This document shows, one piece after another, positions 36,238 to 44,827 of a stretch of DNA of 64,000 bases. Each line of letters starts with the position of its first letter. Positions within the stretch are counted from its first letter, which is position 1. The notes beneath the pieces are model-generated. The model had not been told where the DNA came from and did not search any database. It saw only the letters and a program-made list of their open reading frames with translations. The stretch is from Anaerovibrio lipolyticus LB2005. GTDB taxonomy: Bacteria; Bacillota; Negativicutes; Selenomonadales; Selenomonadaceae. The DNA lies in the NCBI RefSeq assembly GCF_000621545.1, contig NZ_JHYA01000002.1, positions 186,001-250,000 of the forward strand, read 5' to 3'. The translations under genes and the position numbers were made by a program.

Positions 36238-37635
36238 ATGAGATTAAAAACGACATTATTTGGTCACACTTATGCCTTTAAGGATGTGAAGGAGGTTTTG
36301 GCCAAAGCAAATGAGGAAAAATCGGGAGATATATTGGCCGGAGTGGCTGCGGAGTCTACAGTGGAAAGAATTGCCGCCAAGACAGTATTGGCTGATATGA
36401 CCTTAGAGGATTTGCGCAATAATCCAGTGGTTCCCTATGAAGATGATGACATAACCAGAGTGGATCAGGATTCAGTAGATGAGGAGGTCTTTGGCCGTAT
36501 TAAGGCAATGACTGTTGGAGAATTCCGGGAATTTTTATTATCAGCCTCGGAGAAGGAAATCGCTGCTATTCGTCCGGCTTTGACTTCTGAAATAGTTGCT
36601 GCCGTGGCTAAGCTCATGTCAAATATGGATTTGGTATATGCTGCCAAGAAAATGCATGTGGAGGCCACCTGCAATACTACTATTGGTAAGCCGGGAACTT
36701 TATCCTCCAGATTACAGCCAAATCATGCCACCGATGATGTGGCTGGAATAATGGCCTCAGTTATGGAAGGTATCAGCTATGGCGTAGGGGATGCGGTTAT
36801 AGGACTGAATCCGGCAGTGGATGCCATAGATAGCGTGGCGGATATACTTAAGGAATTTAAGGATTTCATGTATAAATGGGATATTCCAACCCAGAATTGC
36901 GTATTGGCTCATGTTACCACCCAGATGAAGGTTCTGGAAAGGAATCTGGCCCCTATGGATTTAATGTTTCAAAGTCTTGCAGGCTCTGAGGTGGCCAGCC
37001 GTGCCTTTGGCATAAATGTTGCCCTGATTGACGAGGCTTACGCCATCATGAAGGAAAGAAAAAGTTCAACAGGCCCTAATTTCATGTATTTTGAGACAGG
37101 CCAGGGCTCTGAGCTGTCGGCTGATGGACATCATGGTGCTGACCAGCTGGTGATGGAGGCCCGTTGCTATGCCTTCGCCAAGCGGTATAATCCGTTTTTG
37201 GTAAATACAGTGGTTGGTTTTATTGGTCCTGAGTATCTCTATGATGGCCGTCAGATGATTCGGGCGGGGCTAGAGGATCATTTTATGGGCAAGCTCACCG
37301 GTATTCCTATGGGCTGTGATGTATGTTATACCAACCACATGCGGGCAGACCAGAATGACTTGGAAAATTTGGCCATGATGTTGACCATGGCTGACTGCAA
37401 CTACATTATGGGAATACCAGCAGGGGACGATGTAATGCTCATGTATCAGACCACCAGCTACCATGATGCAGCAGCGTTACGCAGATTAAGCGGAAAGCAG
37501 ACAATCGCTCCATTTGAGAAGCGTATGAAGGAGCTGGGGATTTTTGATGAGCTGGGAAATCTTTCACAAATCGCCGGTGATCCGTCATTGTTCATCAGCA
37601 GAGAGCAGGAAATGCATTTAAGGAGTGCCGTATGA
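36238..37635 (+). CDS. eutB: Ethanolamine ammonia-lyase large subunit
   Basis: Catalytic subunit that turns ethanolamine into acetaldehyde and ammonia with adenosylcobalamin. 465 residues, with family segments MYKWDIPTQNCVLAHVTTQ, YFETGQGSELSADGHHGADQ and MGCDVCYTNHMRADQND. The start ATG follows GGTAGGTTAG. It overlaps eutC by 4 nt (ATGA), so the two subunits are translated together. Confidence 0.97.
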   Translation: MRLKTTLFGHTYAFKDVKEVLAKANEEKSGDILAGVAAESTVERIAAKTVLADMTLEDLRNNPVVPYEDDDITRVDQDSVDEEVFGRIKAMTVGEFREFLLSASEKEIAAIRPALTSEIVAAVAKLMSNMDLVYAAKKMHVEATCNTTIGKPGTLSSRLQPNHATDDVAGIMASVMEGISYGVGDAVIGLNPAVDAIDSVADILKEFKDFMYKWDIPTQNCVLAHVTTQMKVLERNLAPMDLMFQSLAGSEVASRAFGINVALIDEAYAIMKERKSSTGPNFMYFETGQGSELSADGHHGADQLVMEARCYAFAKRYNPFLVNTVVGFIGPEYLYDGRQMIRAGLEDHFMGKLTGIPMGCDVCYTNHMRADQNDLENLAMMLTMADCNYIMGIPAGDDVMLMYQTTSYHDAAALRRLSGKQTIAPFEKRMKELGIFDELGNLSQIAGDPSLFISREQEMHLRSAV

Positions 37636-38405
37636 TGAAAGAAGAATTTGTACCTGATGTATCCTTGCCGGAGGTTAAGGATAAGGTGTTAATTGATAAC
37701 CCGAAAAGCTTGGAGCTGGTAAAGCGCCTGAAAAAGACCACTAATGCCCGACTGGGGGTAGGGCGAGCTGGTGACCGCTTCAAGACTGAAACATTGCTGA
37801 AATTTCGGGCCGACCATGCTATTGCCCAGGATGCAGTTTGGACGGAGATAGATGAATCTCTGGTGGACGAAATGGGCTTTTACAAGGTTCAGACCATGGT
37901 CAATAACAAGGAGGAATATGTCAGAAGGCCGGATTTGGGGCGTATTTTCTCTGAGGAAACTACTGAGGCCATAAAGAGGGACTGCATTCACCAGCCTGAT
38001 GTGCAGATAATCGTGGCGGATGGTCTTAGCGGATTTGCTATAAATGCCAATCTGAAGGATATGTATGCCATTATGATGGATGGCTTCAGAGAGAAAAAAT
38101 ACAAGGTAGGAACCCCCATATTTGTCCGCTATAGCCGTGTAGCCACCATGGACAGAATCAGTGAGGCCCTGGGAGCCAAGGTTACAATACAACTAATTGG
38201 GGAAAGACCGGGACTGGCCACTGGGGAAAGCATGAGTGTATATATGGCTTATGAATCCAGTCCAAAGAAGCCAGAATCCCAGCGCACAGTGGTATCAAAC
38301 ATTTACAGCAATGGTATACCACCCATTGAGGCCGGAGCCCAGGTAGTTCATTTGACGGAAATCCTCATGCGGGAGAAGAAAAGTGGTGTTGAACTGAAAA
38401 TCTAA
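37632..38405 (+). CDS. eutC: Ethanolamine ammonia-lyase small subunit
   Basis: Binds cobalamin with EutB. 257 residues, somewhat shorter than the enterobacterial subunit, mainly by a shorter N-terminal region. Family segments are NARLGVGRAGDRFKT, VADGLSGFA, QLIGERPGLATGESMS and SNIYSNGIPPIEAGA. The ATGATG start lies in the eutB stop. It lacks an obvious microcompartment-targeting tail, which fits the absence of shell genes. Twelve nt separate it from cobT. Confidence 0.96.
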   Translation: MMKEEFVPDVSLPEVKDKVLIDNPKSLELVKRLKKTTNARLGVGRAGDRFKTETLLKFRADHAIAQDAVWTEIDESLVDEMGFYKVQTMVNNKEEYVRRPDLGRIFSEETTEAIKRDCIHQPDVQIIVADGLSGFAINANLKDMYAIMMDGFREKKYKVGTPIFVRYSRVATMDRISEALGAKVTIQLIGERPGLATGESMSVYMAYESSPKKPESQRTVVSNIYSNGIPPIEAGAQVVHLTEILMREKKSGVELKI

Positions 38406-38417
38406 GGAGGCAAAATT

Positions 38418-39449
38418 ATGGTACAGATGGATGAAGCAGCAAGATTAACCTCAAGGATGGCAGTGCCTAAAAAGAGTCTGGGCTTGTTGGAGCTTCAGAT
38501 ACAGAAATTGATGCGGGCTTGGAAGACAATACAGTTTGATCTTAGGCCTTTTCATTTTATTTTTGCGGCAGATAATGGTATAGTGGAAGAAGGTGTAGTG
38601 CGCCAATCTCAGGACATAACATATTTGCAGGCCAGAAATATGATGCTGGGGCTGTCAACCATCAGCTGTTTTTGCCAGTCCAATAACATTCCTTGGCTGG
38701 TAGTGGATGTGGGGATCAAGCGCGAGGAATCTGTAGGACTTAACCGCAAGGTTCGTCAGGGAACGAGAAATTTTCTGAAGGAACCGGCCATGACGGCAGA
38801 GGAGTTTCAAAGAGCCTATGACGTTGGCTATGAACAGGTGGATGAGGCTGTAAGACAGGGACACAATATACTGTCCTTTGGGGAAATGGGTATAGGAAAT
38901 ACTACCACTTCCTCTGCGGTCCTTCATGCCCTTTCTGGTATCTCCGCAGAATTTATTGTGGGATATGGAGCCAATCCAGCTTTTCCGGAGGTTATACAGC
39001 GCAAGCGACAGGTTATAGCTGATGCAGTGAGGAAATATAAGGAATTTTTGAGAACACCACAGGATATAATTCGTTATGTGGGTGGCTTCGATATTGCAGC
39101 CCTATGTGGTGCCATGGTTCGCTGCGGTGAGCTGCGTATTCCATTTGTACTGGATGGCTTTATTACGGCAGTGGCCTTTGCCTGTGCTGCCAAAATTCAT
39201 CCTGATGTTGCCCGTGCAATGATACCTTCTCATCTTTCCAAGGAGCCGGGGATGAAATACGCTTTGGCCCTGGGGGGCATTAATGAAGATGAGGTGCCTA
39301 TTAGAGCTGGTTTGGCTTTGGGTGAGGGTACAGGTGCTATTTTGGAGCTGAATATATTGCGTACAATGCTTTATACAGTGGCCCATATTGATCAGATGGC
39401 CCATCTGGAGGCTGAAGCTATGGAAGCCTGTCGGGCAAAATCGTCATAA
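38418..39449 (+). CDS. cobT: Nicotinate-nucleotide-dimethylbenzimidazole phosphoribosyltransferase
   Basis: Makes alpha-ribazole phosphate for the lower ligand of cobalamin. 343 residues; motifs include FAADNGIVEEGV, the stretch FGEMGIGNTTTSSAVL and ALALGGINEDEVPIRAGLALGEGTGA. AAGGAGG precedes the ATG. Its presence in the eut operon suggests that B12 lower-ligand activation is raised together with the B12-dependent lyase. Confidence 0.95.
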   Translation: MVQMDEAARLTSRMAVPKKSLGLLELQIQKLMRAWKTIQFDLRPFHFIFAADNGIVEEGVVRQSQDITYLQARNMMLGLSTISCFCQSNNIPWLVVDVGIKREESVGLNRKVRQGTRNFLKEPAMTAEEFQRAYDVGYEQVDEAVRQGHNILSFGEMGIGNTTTSSAVLHALSGISAEFIVGYGANPAFPEVIQRKRQVIADAVRKYKEFLRTPQDIIRYVGGFDIAALCGAMVRCGELRIPFVLDGFITAVAFACAAKIHPDVARAMIPSHLSKEPGMKYALALGGINEDEVPIRAGLALGEGTGAILELNILRTMLYTVAHIDQMAHLEAEAMEACRAKSS

Positions 39450-39480
39450 AAATAATTAATTTGATAAGTAGGTGAGAACA

Positions 39481-40053
39481 ATGGCAACCTATTTGGTAAG
39501 ACATGGAGAATCTGAGGGAAATTGCCATAGGGGTTACTATGGCAGATTGGATACCCTATTGACAGAGCAGGGGAGGGCTCAGGCAAGAGAGGCCGCACAA
39601 GAGCTTTCAGAGTTGCTGAAGGATAATTCTGCCCATAAGGTGGCCATTTTCACCAGCCCTTTACAGCGGGCTTTTAGGACAGCCTGTATTTTGGAGGAAA
39701 ATCTGGATGTTCCCTGCCAAATAGAAGTGGTGCCTTATCTGACGGAAATAGATTTTGGCCGTTGGGAAGGCATGGATTACGAGGAAATAAAGGAGAAATA
39801 TCCGGAGGAATGCCTTGAATGGCAGGAGGATTGGATTAATTTCCGATTTCCTCAGGGAGAGAGCTTCAAGAAATTTTATCAGCGTGTTGAATGGTGCTGG
39901 AAGGGTCTTGAACGGAAAATAGACGCCTTTGACGGTGATTCCGTGGTGGTATCCCATGGCGGGGTGCTGAAGGTAATAAAGCTCATTAATGAAAATCGCC
40001 CAGTGGATGATTTCTGGAAATTGAAATTCTCTCTGGGAGAGGTACAGCAGTAA
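39481..40053 (+). CDS. cobC: Alpha-ribazole phosphatase-like histidine phosphatase
   Basis: A phosphoglycerate mutase-like enzyme that in CobC removes phosphate from alpha-ribazole phosphate, the product of CobT. The catalytic motif LVRHGESEGN is at the start, with EIDFGRWEGMDYEEI and VVSHGGVLKV later. The 190 residues are typical. ATG 39481 follows TAGGTGAG; GTG 39472 is less likely. The position directly after cobT supports the cobalamin role, though the sequence alone cannot exclude another substrate. Confidence 0.85.
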   Translation: MATYLVRHGESEGNCHRGYYGRLDTLLTEQGRAQAREAAQELSELLKDNSAHKVAIFTSPLQRAFRTACILEENLDVPCQIEVVPYLTEIDFGRWEGMDYEEIKEKYPEECLEWQEDWINFRFPQGESFKKFYQRVEWCWKGLERKIDAFDGDSVVVSHGGVLKVIKLINENRPVDDFWKLKFSLGEVQQ

Positions 40054-40137
40054 TGGGTGCACAATAACAGTATAATATTCCCCCACCTGCCATCCGCTTA
40101 TGTTATACTATACGGGTAGTAAAGTGGGGGATTTATT

Positions 40138-40737
40138 TTGAAAGAAAAATATAGTATATCGTCAACAAGCATATTGAATAAAATTTATTCCCTGGTGGAG
40201 AGGAACAGGAATAAACGGGTAATTATAGCTATCGATGGCAGATGTGGTGCCGGAAAAACTACATTGGCCCAGTATTTGAAGGAACAGACCGGGGCCACGG
40301 TCTTTCACATGGATGACTTTTTTTTGCGTCCGGAGCAACGTACTGCAGCACGACTGAGTACGCCAGGGGAAAATGTGGACCATGAACGGTTCCTGTCGGA
40401 GGTACTTGAGCCTTTGCGAAAAGGTGCGTTGGAGCTTCCGTATCAGAGATTTGACTGCAAAAGCCAGTCCTTGCAGGAAGCGGTGATTATCCGTCCAGGT
40501 AACCTATGCATTGTGGAGGGCTCCTATAGCTGCCATCCTTCACTGGTGAATATATATGATTATCGCATATTTATGACGGTGTCTCCTGATGAGCAGATGG
40601 AGCGTATTATTAGGAGAAATGGTGCTGAAGGAGCAAAAATGTTTGAGTCACGCTGGATTCCCCTGGAGGAAAAGTATTTTTCAGTGTGCACAGTGGAAGG
40701 ACAATGTGACTGTACTATCGATACCAGCAAAATGTAA
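40138..40737 (+). CDS. Uridine kinase-like P-loop kinase of unknown substrate
   Basis: 199 residues. Walker A is IDGRCGAGKTTLA, followed by FHMDDFFLRPEQR, typical of the uridine kinase/phosphoribulokinase group, and IVEGSYSCHPSL. It starts with TTG after GTGGGGG, 84 nt after cobC. A TATACT box lies in that gap (near 40107), so it may also have its own promoter. Co-location with cobT and cobC could mean a small-molecule kinase for ethanolamine or cobalamin metabolism, but nothing in the sequence proves this. Confidence 0.7.
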   Translation: MKEKYSISSTSILNKIYSLVERNRNKRVIIAIDGRCGAGKTTLAQYLKEQTGATVFHMDDFFLRPEQRTAARLSTPGENVDHERFLSEVLEPLRKGALELPYQRFDCKSQSLQEAVIIRPGNLCIVEGSYSCHPSLVNIYDYRIFMTVSPDEQMERIIRRNGAEGAKMFESRWIPLEEKYFSVCTVEGQCDCTIDTSKM

Positions 40738-40750
40738 AGTAACATTTACC

Positions 40751-40779
40751 TTGACATTTTTTGATTTTTGCAGTTTAAT
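40751..40779 (+). promoter_or_regulatory. Promoter of the T-box/trpD unit
   Basis: TTGACA (40751-40756), 17-bp spacer, TTTAAT (40774-40779). Confidence 0.75.
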
Positions 40780-40805
40780 ACTAACAGGTTCAAAAAAATA
40801 TTGAA

Positions 40806-41086
40806 CAAACCTATGATGTGGAGATCAAGCAAAAGGGGCACTCACAGAGAGTCCGGGAAGCTGAGAGCCGGACAGAACGCTGATTTGTAAATGGACCACA
40901 GAGGGCATGATGAAATGCAATGGATTTTGTACATGGCAGAGTATCTCATGACGTGAAGGCATACGTTAGTTGCCGGGGATATGATGGTATCCTGCTGAGT
41001 GTGTGAAGTCGCAAATCTAGGTGGCACCACGGGAATAGTTTATTCTCGCCCTTGACGATAGTTTTTATCGTTGAGGGCGTTTTTAT
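40806..41086 (+). promoter_or_regulatory. T-box leader with tryptophan specifier
   Basis: The T-box core AGGTGGCACCACGGG is at 41019-41033 and is followed by a terminator (CGCCCTTGACGATA at 41047-41060 pairing with 41066-41079, then T). Stem I begins with GTGG (40818-40821) pairing with CCAC (40896-40899) and has a distal hairpin GTCCGG/CCGGAC. The triplet just inside the 3' side of the stem base is TGG (40892-40894), followed by a purine, which fits a Trp specifier. Uncharged tRNA-Trp would allow trpD transcription. Confidence 0.88.
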
Positions 41087-41175
41087 TATTTGCCCACACT
41101 TCGGTCAGGCTGCTGGAAGGAAAGCAGTTAAGAGCTTTCAAAAAAATGTTTTGCTGTTTGAAAGGAGCCAAAAAA

Positions 41176-42201
41176 ATGATTAGAGAAGCAATTGAAAAAA
41201 TCGTAAGAAAAGAGGACCTGACCTATGATGAGGCGTACACTGTAATGAATGAAATTATGAAGGGCCAGACCTCCCAAACCCAGAATGCAGCCTTTTTGGC
41301 AGCTCTTTCCACCAAGAGCACCAGAGCGGAAACCATAGCGGAAATCTCCGGCTGTGCAGCAGCTATGCGTGAACTAGCAACCCCGGTTCCACACCCTGGC
41401 CTTAAGGTACTGGAAATTGTGGGGACCGGCGGTGACCGTTCCAATACCTTTAATATTTCCACTACCTCTGCCTTTGTTATTGCTGCAGCTGGGGTAAAGG
41501 TGGCAAAGCACGGAAATAGGGCGGCTTCCTCCAAATCCGGTACTGCTGATGTGCAGGAGGCCCTTGGAGCAAATATTCAGCAGAGTCCTGAAAAGGCATT
41601 GGAGATGCTTAACGGCTGTGGCATGTGCTTCCTTTTTGCCCAGAAATATCATAGTGCTATGAAGTATGTTGGTCCTATCCGCAAGGAGCTGGGCTTTAGA
41701 ACAGTATTTAATATTCTTGGTCCATTGACAAACCCAGCCAATCCGGACTACTTCCTGCTGGGTGTTTACGATGAATATTTGGTGGAGCCGGTAGCCAAGG
41801 TTTTGGATAAGCTAGGTGTAGCCAATGCTGTGGTGGTTCACGGTAAGGATCGTCTGGATGAGGTATCTCCAAGTGCTCCCACCACTGTATGCGAGCTTAA
41901 GGATGGCTATTATCGTACTACCCAGATTTGTCCTGAGGATTTCGGTCTGGTGCGTGGAAGCAAGGATGAACTGGTGGGAGGCACTGCCGAGGAAAATGCT
42001 GAGATTACCAAAGGCGTTTTGTCTGGTAAAATTCAGGGAACCAAGAGAAATGCTGTGCTGATGAATGCGGGACTGGCCCTTTATGTGGCTCAGAAGGCAC
42101 CAACCATGCAGGCTGGTATTGAACTGGCGGCTGAAATGATCGACAGTGGCAAGGCATATAAAACCATGGAGGCTTATATCAAGCAGTCAAATGAGGCTTA
42201 A
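41176..42201 (+). CDS. trpD: Anthranilate phosphoribosyltransferase
   Basis: Transfers phosphoribose to anthranilate in tryptophan synthesis. Motifs are [32 protein letters not shown] and [11 protein letters not shown]. The length from ATG 41176 is 341 residues, the usual size, and this ATG follows AAAGGAG. A longer frame from 41071 would start inside the T-box terminator and is rejected. No other trp gene adjoins it, so the pathway is split in this genome. Confidence 0.96.
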   Translation: MIREAIEKIVRKEDLTYDEAYTVMNEIMKGQTSQTQNAAFLAALSTKSTRAETIAEISGCAAAMRELATPVPHPGLKVLEIVGTGGDRSNTFNISTTSAFVIAAAGVKVAKHGNRAASSKSGTADVQEALGANIQQSPEKALEMLNGCGMCFLFAQKYHSAMKYVGPIRKELGFRTVFNILGPLTNPANPDYFLLGVYDEYLVEPVAKVLDKLGVANAVVVHGKDRLDEVSPSAPTTVCELKDGYYRTTQICPEDFGLVRGSKDELVGGTAEENAEITKGVLSGKIQGTKRNAVLMNAGLALYVAQKAPTMQAGIELAAEMIDSGKAYKTMEAYIKQSNEA

Positions 42202-42237
42202 AAAACAAGGCAAATTATGATTAATTATGAAAAATAA

Positions 42238-42266
42238 TTGTCATAATCTATATACAGTGATATATT
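42238..42266 (+). promoter_or_regulatory. Promoter of the thiC leader
   Basis: TTGTCA (42238-42243), 17-bp spacer, TATATT (42261-42266), just before the TPP aptamer. Confidence 0.75.
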
Positions 42267-42282
42267 TAAGAGGTAACAGAAT

Positions 42283-42372
42283 AGCGAGGGGAGCGGAAAT
42301 GCTGAGAGGTGTGTATGAAAAGACACACGACACTGAACCTGATTTGGATAATGCCAACGTAGGAATGCTTAC
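42283..42372 (+). promoter_or_regulatory. TPP riboswitch aptamer
   Basis: Conserved THI-box parts appear in order: AGGGGAGC near 42287, GCTGAGAGG at 42301, ACCTGATTTGGATAATGCC near 42337, and GTAGGAA at 42359. A terminator follows at 42423, so excess thiamin pyrophosphate should shut off thiC by premature termination. Confidence 0.93.
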
Positions 42373-42422
42373 AGAGCATATAGGGTTGATGTGGCCTTGC
42401 TCTGATCCATATATAAACAAGT

Positions 42423-42455
42423 AAGGCAGTGTCCAAACGGGCACTGTCTTTTACT
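42423..42455 (+). terminator. Expression-platform terminator of the TPP riboswitch
   Basis: AGGCAGTGTCC pairs imperfectly with GGGCACTGTCTT around a short loop, then TTTT. A second hairpin (GATGAAAGC with GCTTTCATC, 42520-42543) lies before the thiC ribosome-binding site and may affect initiation. Confidence 0.78.
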
Positions 42456-42574
42456 ATGAAATCTTAGCGAATCGAATCTGAAAGATGAAGATGAGCTCTA
42501 GATTTCGTGTAAGGGCTGATGAAAGCCAGTATGCTTTCATCTTGCTTGCTTTATTTATGGAGGGTAAGAAAGAA

Positions 42575-43888
42575 ATGAAAAGAGAGTATGCAACACAAAT
42601 GGAGGCGGCCAGAAAGGGAATTGTTACCCCGGAGATTGAGGCTGTAGCCAAAAAGGAAAACAGGGAGATTTCCTTTATTATGGATATGGTGGCCCAGGGG
42701 AAGGTAGCCATTCCTGCCAATGTAAATCATAAGAGCCTTGAGCCAAATGGGGTAGGCAGTATGCTGAAAACCAAGATAAATGTTAATCTTGGTGTATCAA
42801 GGGACTGCAAGGACTATGATATAGAAATGCAAAAGGTTATGAGCGCCGTTAATCTGGGAGCAGAGGCTATTATGGATCTATCCTCCCATGGGAATACCCA
42901 GCCCTTCAGACAGAAGCTGTGCCGGGAATGCCCTGCCATGGTGGGGACTGTGCCGGTTTATGATGCGGTGATTCACTATCAGAGGGATTTGGCAACTCTT
43001 ACGGCCAAGGATTTTGTGGATGTTGTAAGACTTCATGCTGAGGATGGTGTGGATTTTGTTACTCTCCACTGCGGTATTACCAGAAAGACTATTGAGCAGA
43101 TTCGCAAGGGTGAGCGGAAGATGAATATCGTTTCGCGGGGGGGCTCTCTAGTTTTTGCCTGGATGTCCATGACGGGGGAGGAAAATCCTTTCTACGAATA
43201 TTATGATGAGATTTTGGACATTTGCCGTGAATACGATGTAACGGTAAGCCTTGGAGATGCCTGTCGTCCAGGATGTCTGGCTGATGCTACCGATGGAGTG
43301 CAGATAGAGGAGCTTATTCGCTTGGGTGAGCTGACTCAGCGGGCCTGGGACAAGGATGTACAGGTTATGGTGGAGGGGCCGGGTCACGTGCCAATGGATC
43401 AGATTGCCGCCAATATGAAGGTGCAACAGACAATATGCAAGGGTGCCCCGTTCTACGTTTTGGGACCATTGGTTACGGATATTGCTCCGGGATATGATCA
43501 TATTACTGCTGCCATTGGTGGTGCTATAGCAGCCATGAGTGGCGCAGCCTTTTTGTGCTATGTTACCCCAGCAGAGCATCTGGCCCTGCCAAACGTGGAT
43601 GATGTAAGGGAAGGTATTATTGCCAGTAAGATAGCAGCCCATGCGGCAGATATTGCCAAGGGCTTGCCGGGGGCTCGCGATCAGGATGACCGTATGGCAG
43701 ATGCCAGACGAAAGCTGGATTGGGATGCCCAGTACAAGGAGGCTCTGGACCCGGAAACAGCCAAGTCTATCCGCGACTCCCGTGCTCCTGAGGATGACCA
43801 TGCAGATACCTGCAGCATGTGCGGAAAATTCTGCGCCGTGAGATCCATGAACAAGGCCCTGGCCGGGGAAATAATTGATATATTGTAA
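42575..43888 (+). CDS. thiC: Phosphomethylpyrimidine synthase ThiC, short form
   Basis: Radical SAM enzyme that makes the pyrimidine of thiamin from aminoimidazole ribotide. 437 residues from ATG 42575, which follows GGAGGG; the frame extends upstream to 42485 but without a site. Motifs include MDLSSHGNTQPFR and EGPGHVPMDQI. It lacks the long N-terminal domain of aerobic ThiC. The C-terminal cluster motif reads CSMCGKFC (CX2CX3C), one residue shorter than the CX2CX4C of well-studied ThiC. It is regulated by the upstream TPP riboswitch. Confidence 0.95.
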   Translation: MKREYATQMEAARKGIVTPEIEAVAKKENREISFIMDMVAQGKVAIPANVNHKSLEPNGVGSMLKTKINVNLGVSRDCKDYDIEMQKVMSAVNLGAEAIMDLSSHGNTQPFRQKLCRECPAMVGTVPVYDAVIHYQRDLATLTAKDFVDVVRLHAEDGVDFVTLHCGITRKTIEQIRKGERKMNIVSRGGSLVFAWMSMTGEENPFYEYYDEILDICREYDVTVSLGDACRPGCLADATDGVQIEELIRLGELTQRAWDKDVQVMVEGPGHVPMDQIAANMKVQQTICKGAPFYVLGPLVTDIAPGYDHITAAIGGAIAAMSGAAFLCYVTPAEHLALPNVDDVREGIIASKIAAHAADIAKGLPGARDQDDRMADARRKLDWDAQYKEALDPETAKSIRDSRAPEDDHADTCSMCGKFCAVRSMNKALAGEIIDIL

Positions 43889-43924
43889 AGAGTTCAACGG
43901 TATATACAGTCTCGTTGAAATGTA

Positions 43925-43969
43925 AACGACCATGTAGGAGAGGTAAGCTCTTACATGGTCGTTGCTTTT
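43925..43969. terminator. Bidirectional terminator between thiC and the ArsR gene
   Basis: AACGACCATGTAGGAG (43925-43940) pairs with CTCTTACATGGTCGTT (43948-43963), with T-rich sequence after it; convergent genes lie on both sides. Confidence 0.85.
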
Positions 43970-43982
43970 CATAAGTATTATT

Positions 43983-44345
43983 TTACTGGTCGCAGCAGTT
44001 GATTTCTGCGATTTCCTCAATGGTATGGTGCAGTTTATTCACCATGGGGGTATCAGCAGCGGTATAGTATACCTCCTTGCCCTCACGGCGTGTGGTTACC
44101 AGACCAGTGTTTTTAAGAACCCGTAGATGGTGAGATACGGCCGGGGAAGACATATTCATAAAGGCCGCAATATCCACCACACATTCTTCCGTGTGACAAA
44201 GCAGCCAAAATATACGTAATCTTGTAGGATCACCAAGCTGCTTCATGGCTTCTGCTACAGCGGCAATGGTACATTCTGCTGGCATATTTTCAACTATATA
44301 TTGTTCTTCTTCATGGCTATGGTGGTTATGGGGAAGTGTAGTCAT
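43983..44345 (-). CDS. ArsR/SmtB-family metal-responsive repressor
   Basis: 120 residues. A winged helix of the ArsR type: KQLGDPTRLRIFWLL, then MSSPAVSHHLRVLKNTGLV as recognition helix. The motif EECVVDIA resembles the ELCVCDL metal site but keeps only one Cys (the sequence is CHTEECVVD). The N-terminal HNHHSHEEE and the C-terminal HHTIEEIAEINCCDQ are His/Cys-rich and could bind zinc or cadmium at the CadC/CzrA alpha-5 type site. It is divergent from the metal-export genes and probably represses both directions through the operators between them. Confidence 0.9.
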   Translation of the reverse strand: MTTLPHNHHSHEEEQYIVENMPAECTIAAVAEAMKQLGDPTRLRIFWLLCHTEECVVDIAAFMNMSSPAVSHHLRVLKNTGLVTTRREGKEVYYTAADTPMVNKLHHTIEEIAEINCCDQ

Positions 44346-44418
44346 GGATAAAGCACTCCTTATGCTGGAATAACGATCTTATATATTGTATTTTAATTAA
44401 TTATAGCAGAAATTAACA

Positions 44419-44506
44419 ATTAAGCAAAAGTTTAATTATTCACTTGACAACGATTAAGCAATTGTTTAATATATAGACATAGAGAACGATTAAATAACTA
44501 CTTAAT
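44419..44506. promoter_or_regulatory. Three ArsR-type operators and the metal-export promoter
   Basis: Three 18-bp dyads of the form ATTAA-N8-TTAAT lie at 44419-44436, 44453-44470 (ATTAAGCAATTGTTTAAT) and 44489-44506, spaced 34 and 36 bp. A promoter TTGACA (44444-44449), 17-bp spacer, TAATAT (44467-44472) overlaps the middle one. The layout fits an SmtB/CzrA-type repressor covering a divergent promoter region. Confidence 0.82.
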
Positions 44507-44570
44507 TGTCCGTACTATTGACTGACAATTATTTGGATGTATGCAGGAAAAGAAAGAGAGGAATATTATT

Positions 44571-44792
44571 ATGAAAAAGACCTATAAAATTGATGTGGAT
44601 TGTGCAAACTGTGCTGCTAAGATGGAGGATGCAGCCAATAAGGTTAATGGCGTTAAGGCTGCTTCTGTAAATTTCATGGCCTTGAAGATGAAGGTTGAAT
44701 TTGAAGATGGGGTTGAGCCAAATGAGGTTATGAAAAATGTATTGGCTGATTGCCGCAAGGTGGAACCAGACTGCGAAATCTTCTTTGAATAA
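44571..44792 (+). CDS. Small heavy-metal-associated (HMA) domain protein
   Basis: 73 residues forming one HMA domain with the metal motif DCANCAAKME (CxxC). It acts as a metallochaperone or as the detached N-terminal domain of the ATPase that follows, which has no HMA domain of its own. ATG 44571 follows GAGAGG; an upstream ATG at 44541 is less likely. The gap to the ATPase gene is 35 nt. Confidence 0.88.
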   Translation: MKKTYKIDVDCANCAAKMEDAANKVNGVKAASVNFMALKMKVEFEDGVEPNEVMKNVLADCRKVEPDCEIFFE

Positions 44793-44827
44793 ATGAGAGC
44801 AGTATTAAGCTGCAAGGGGAGATTGCC

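Noticed and set aside
41071-41175. N-terminal extension of trpD
   Set aside because: It would begin in the T-box terminator; the family start and AAAGGAG site are at 41176.
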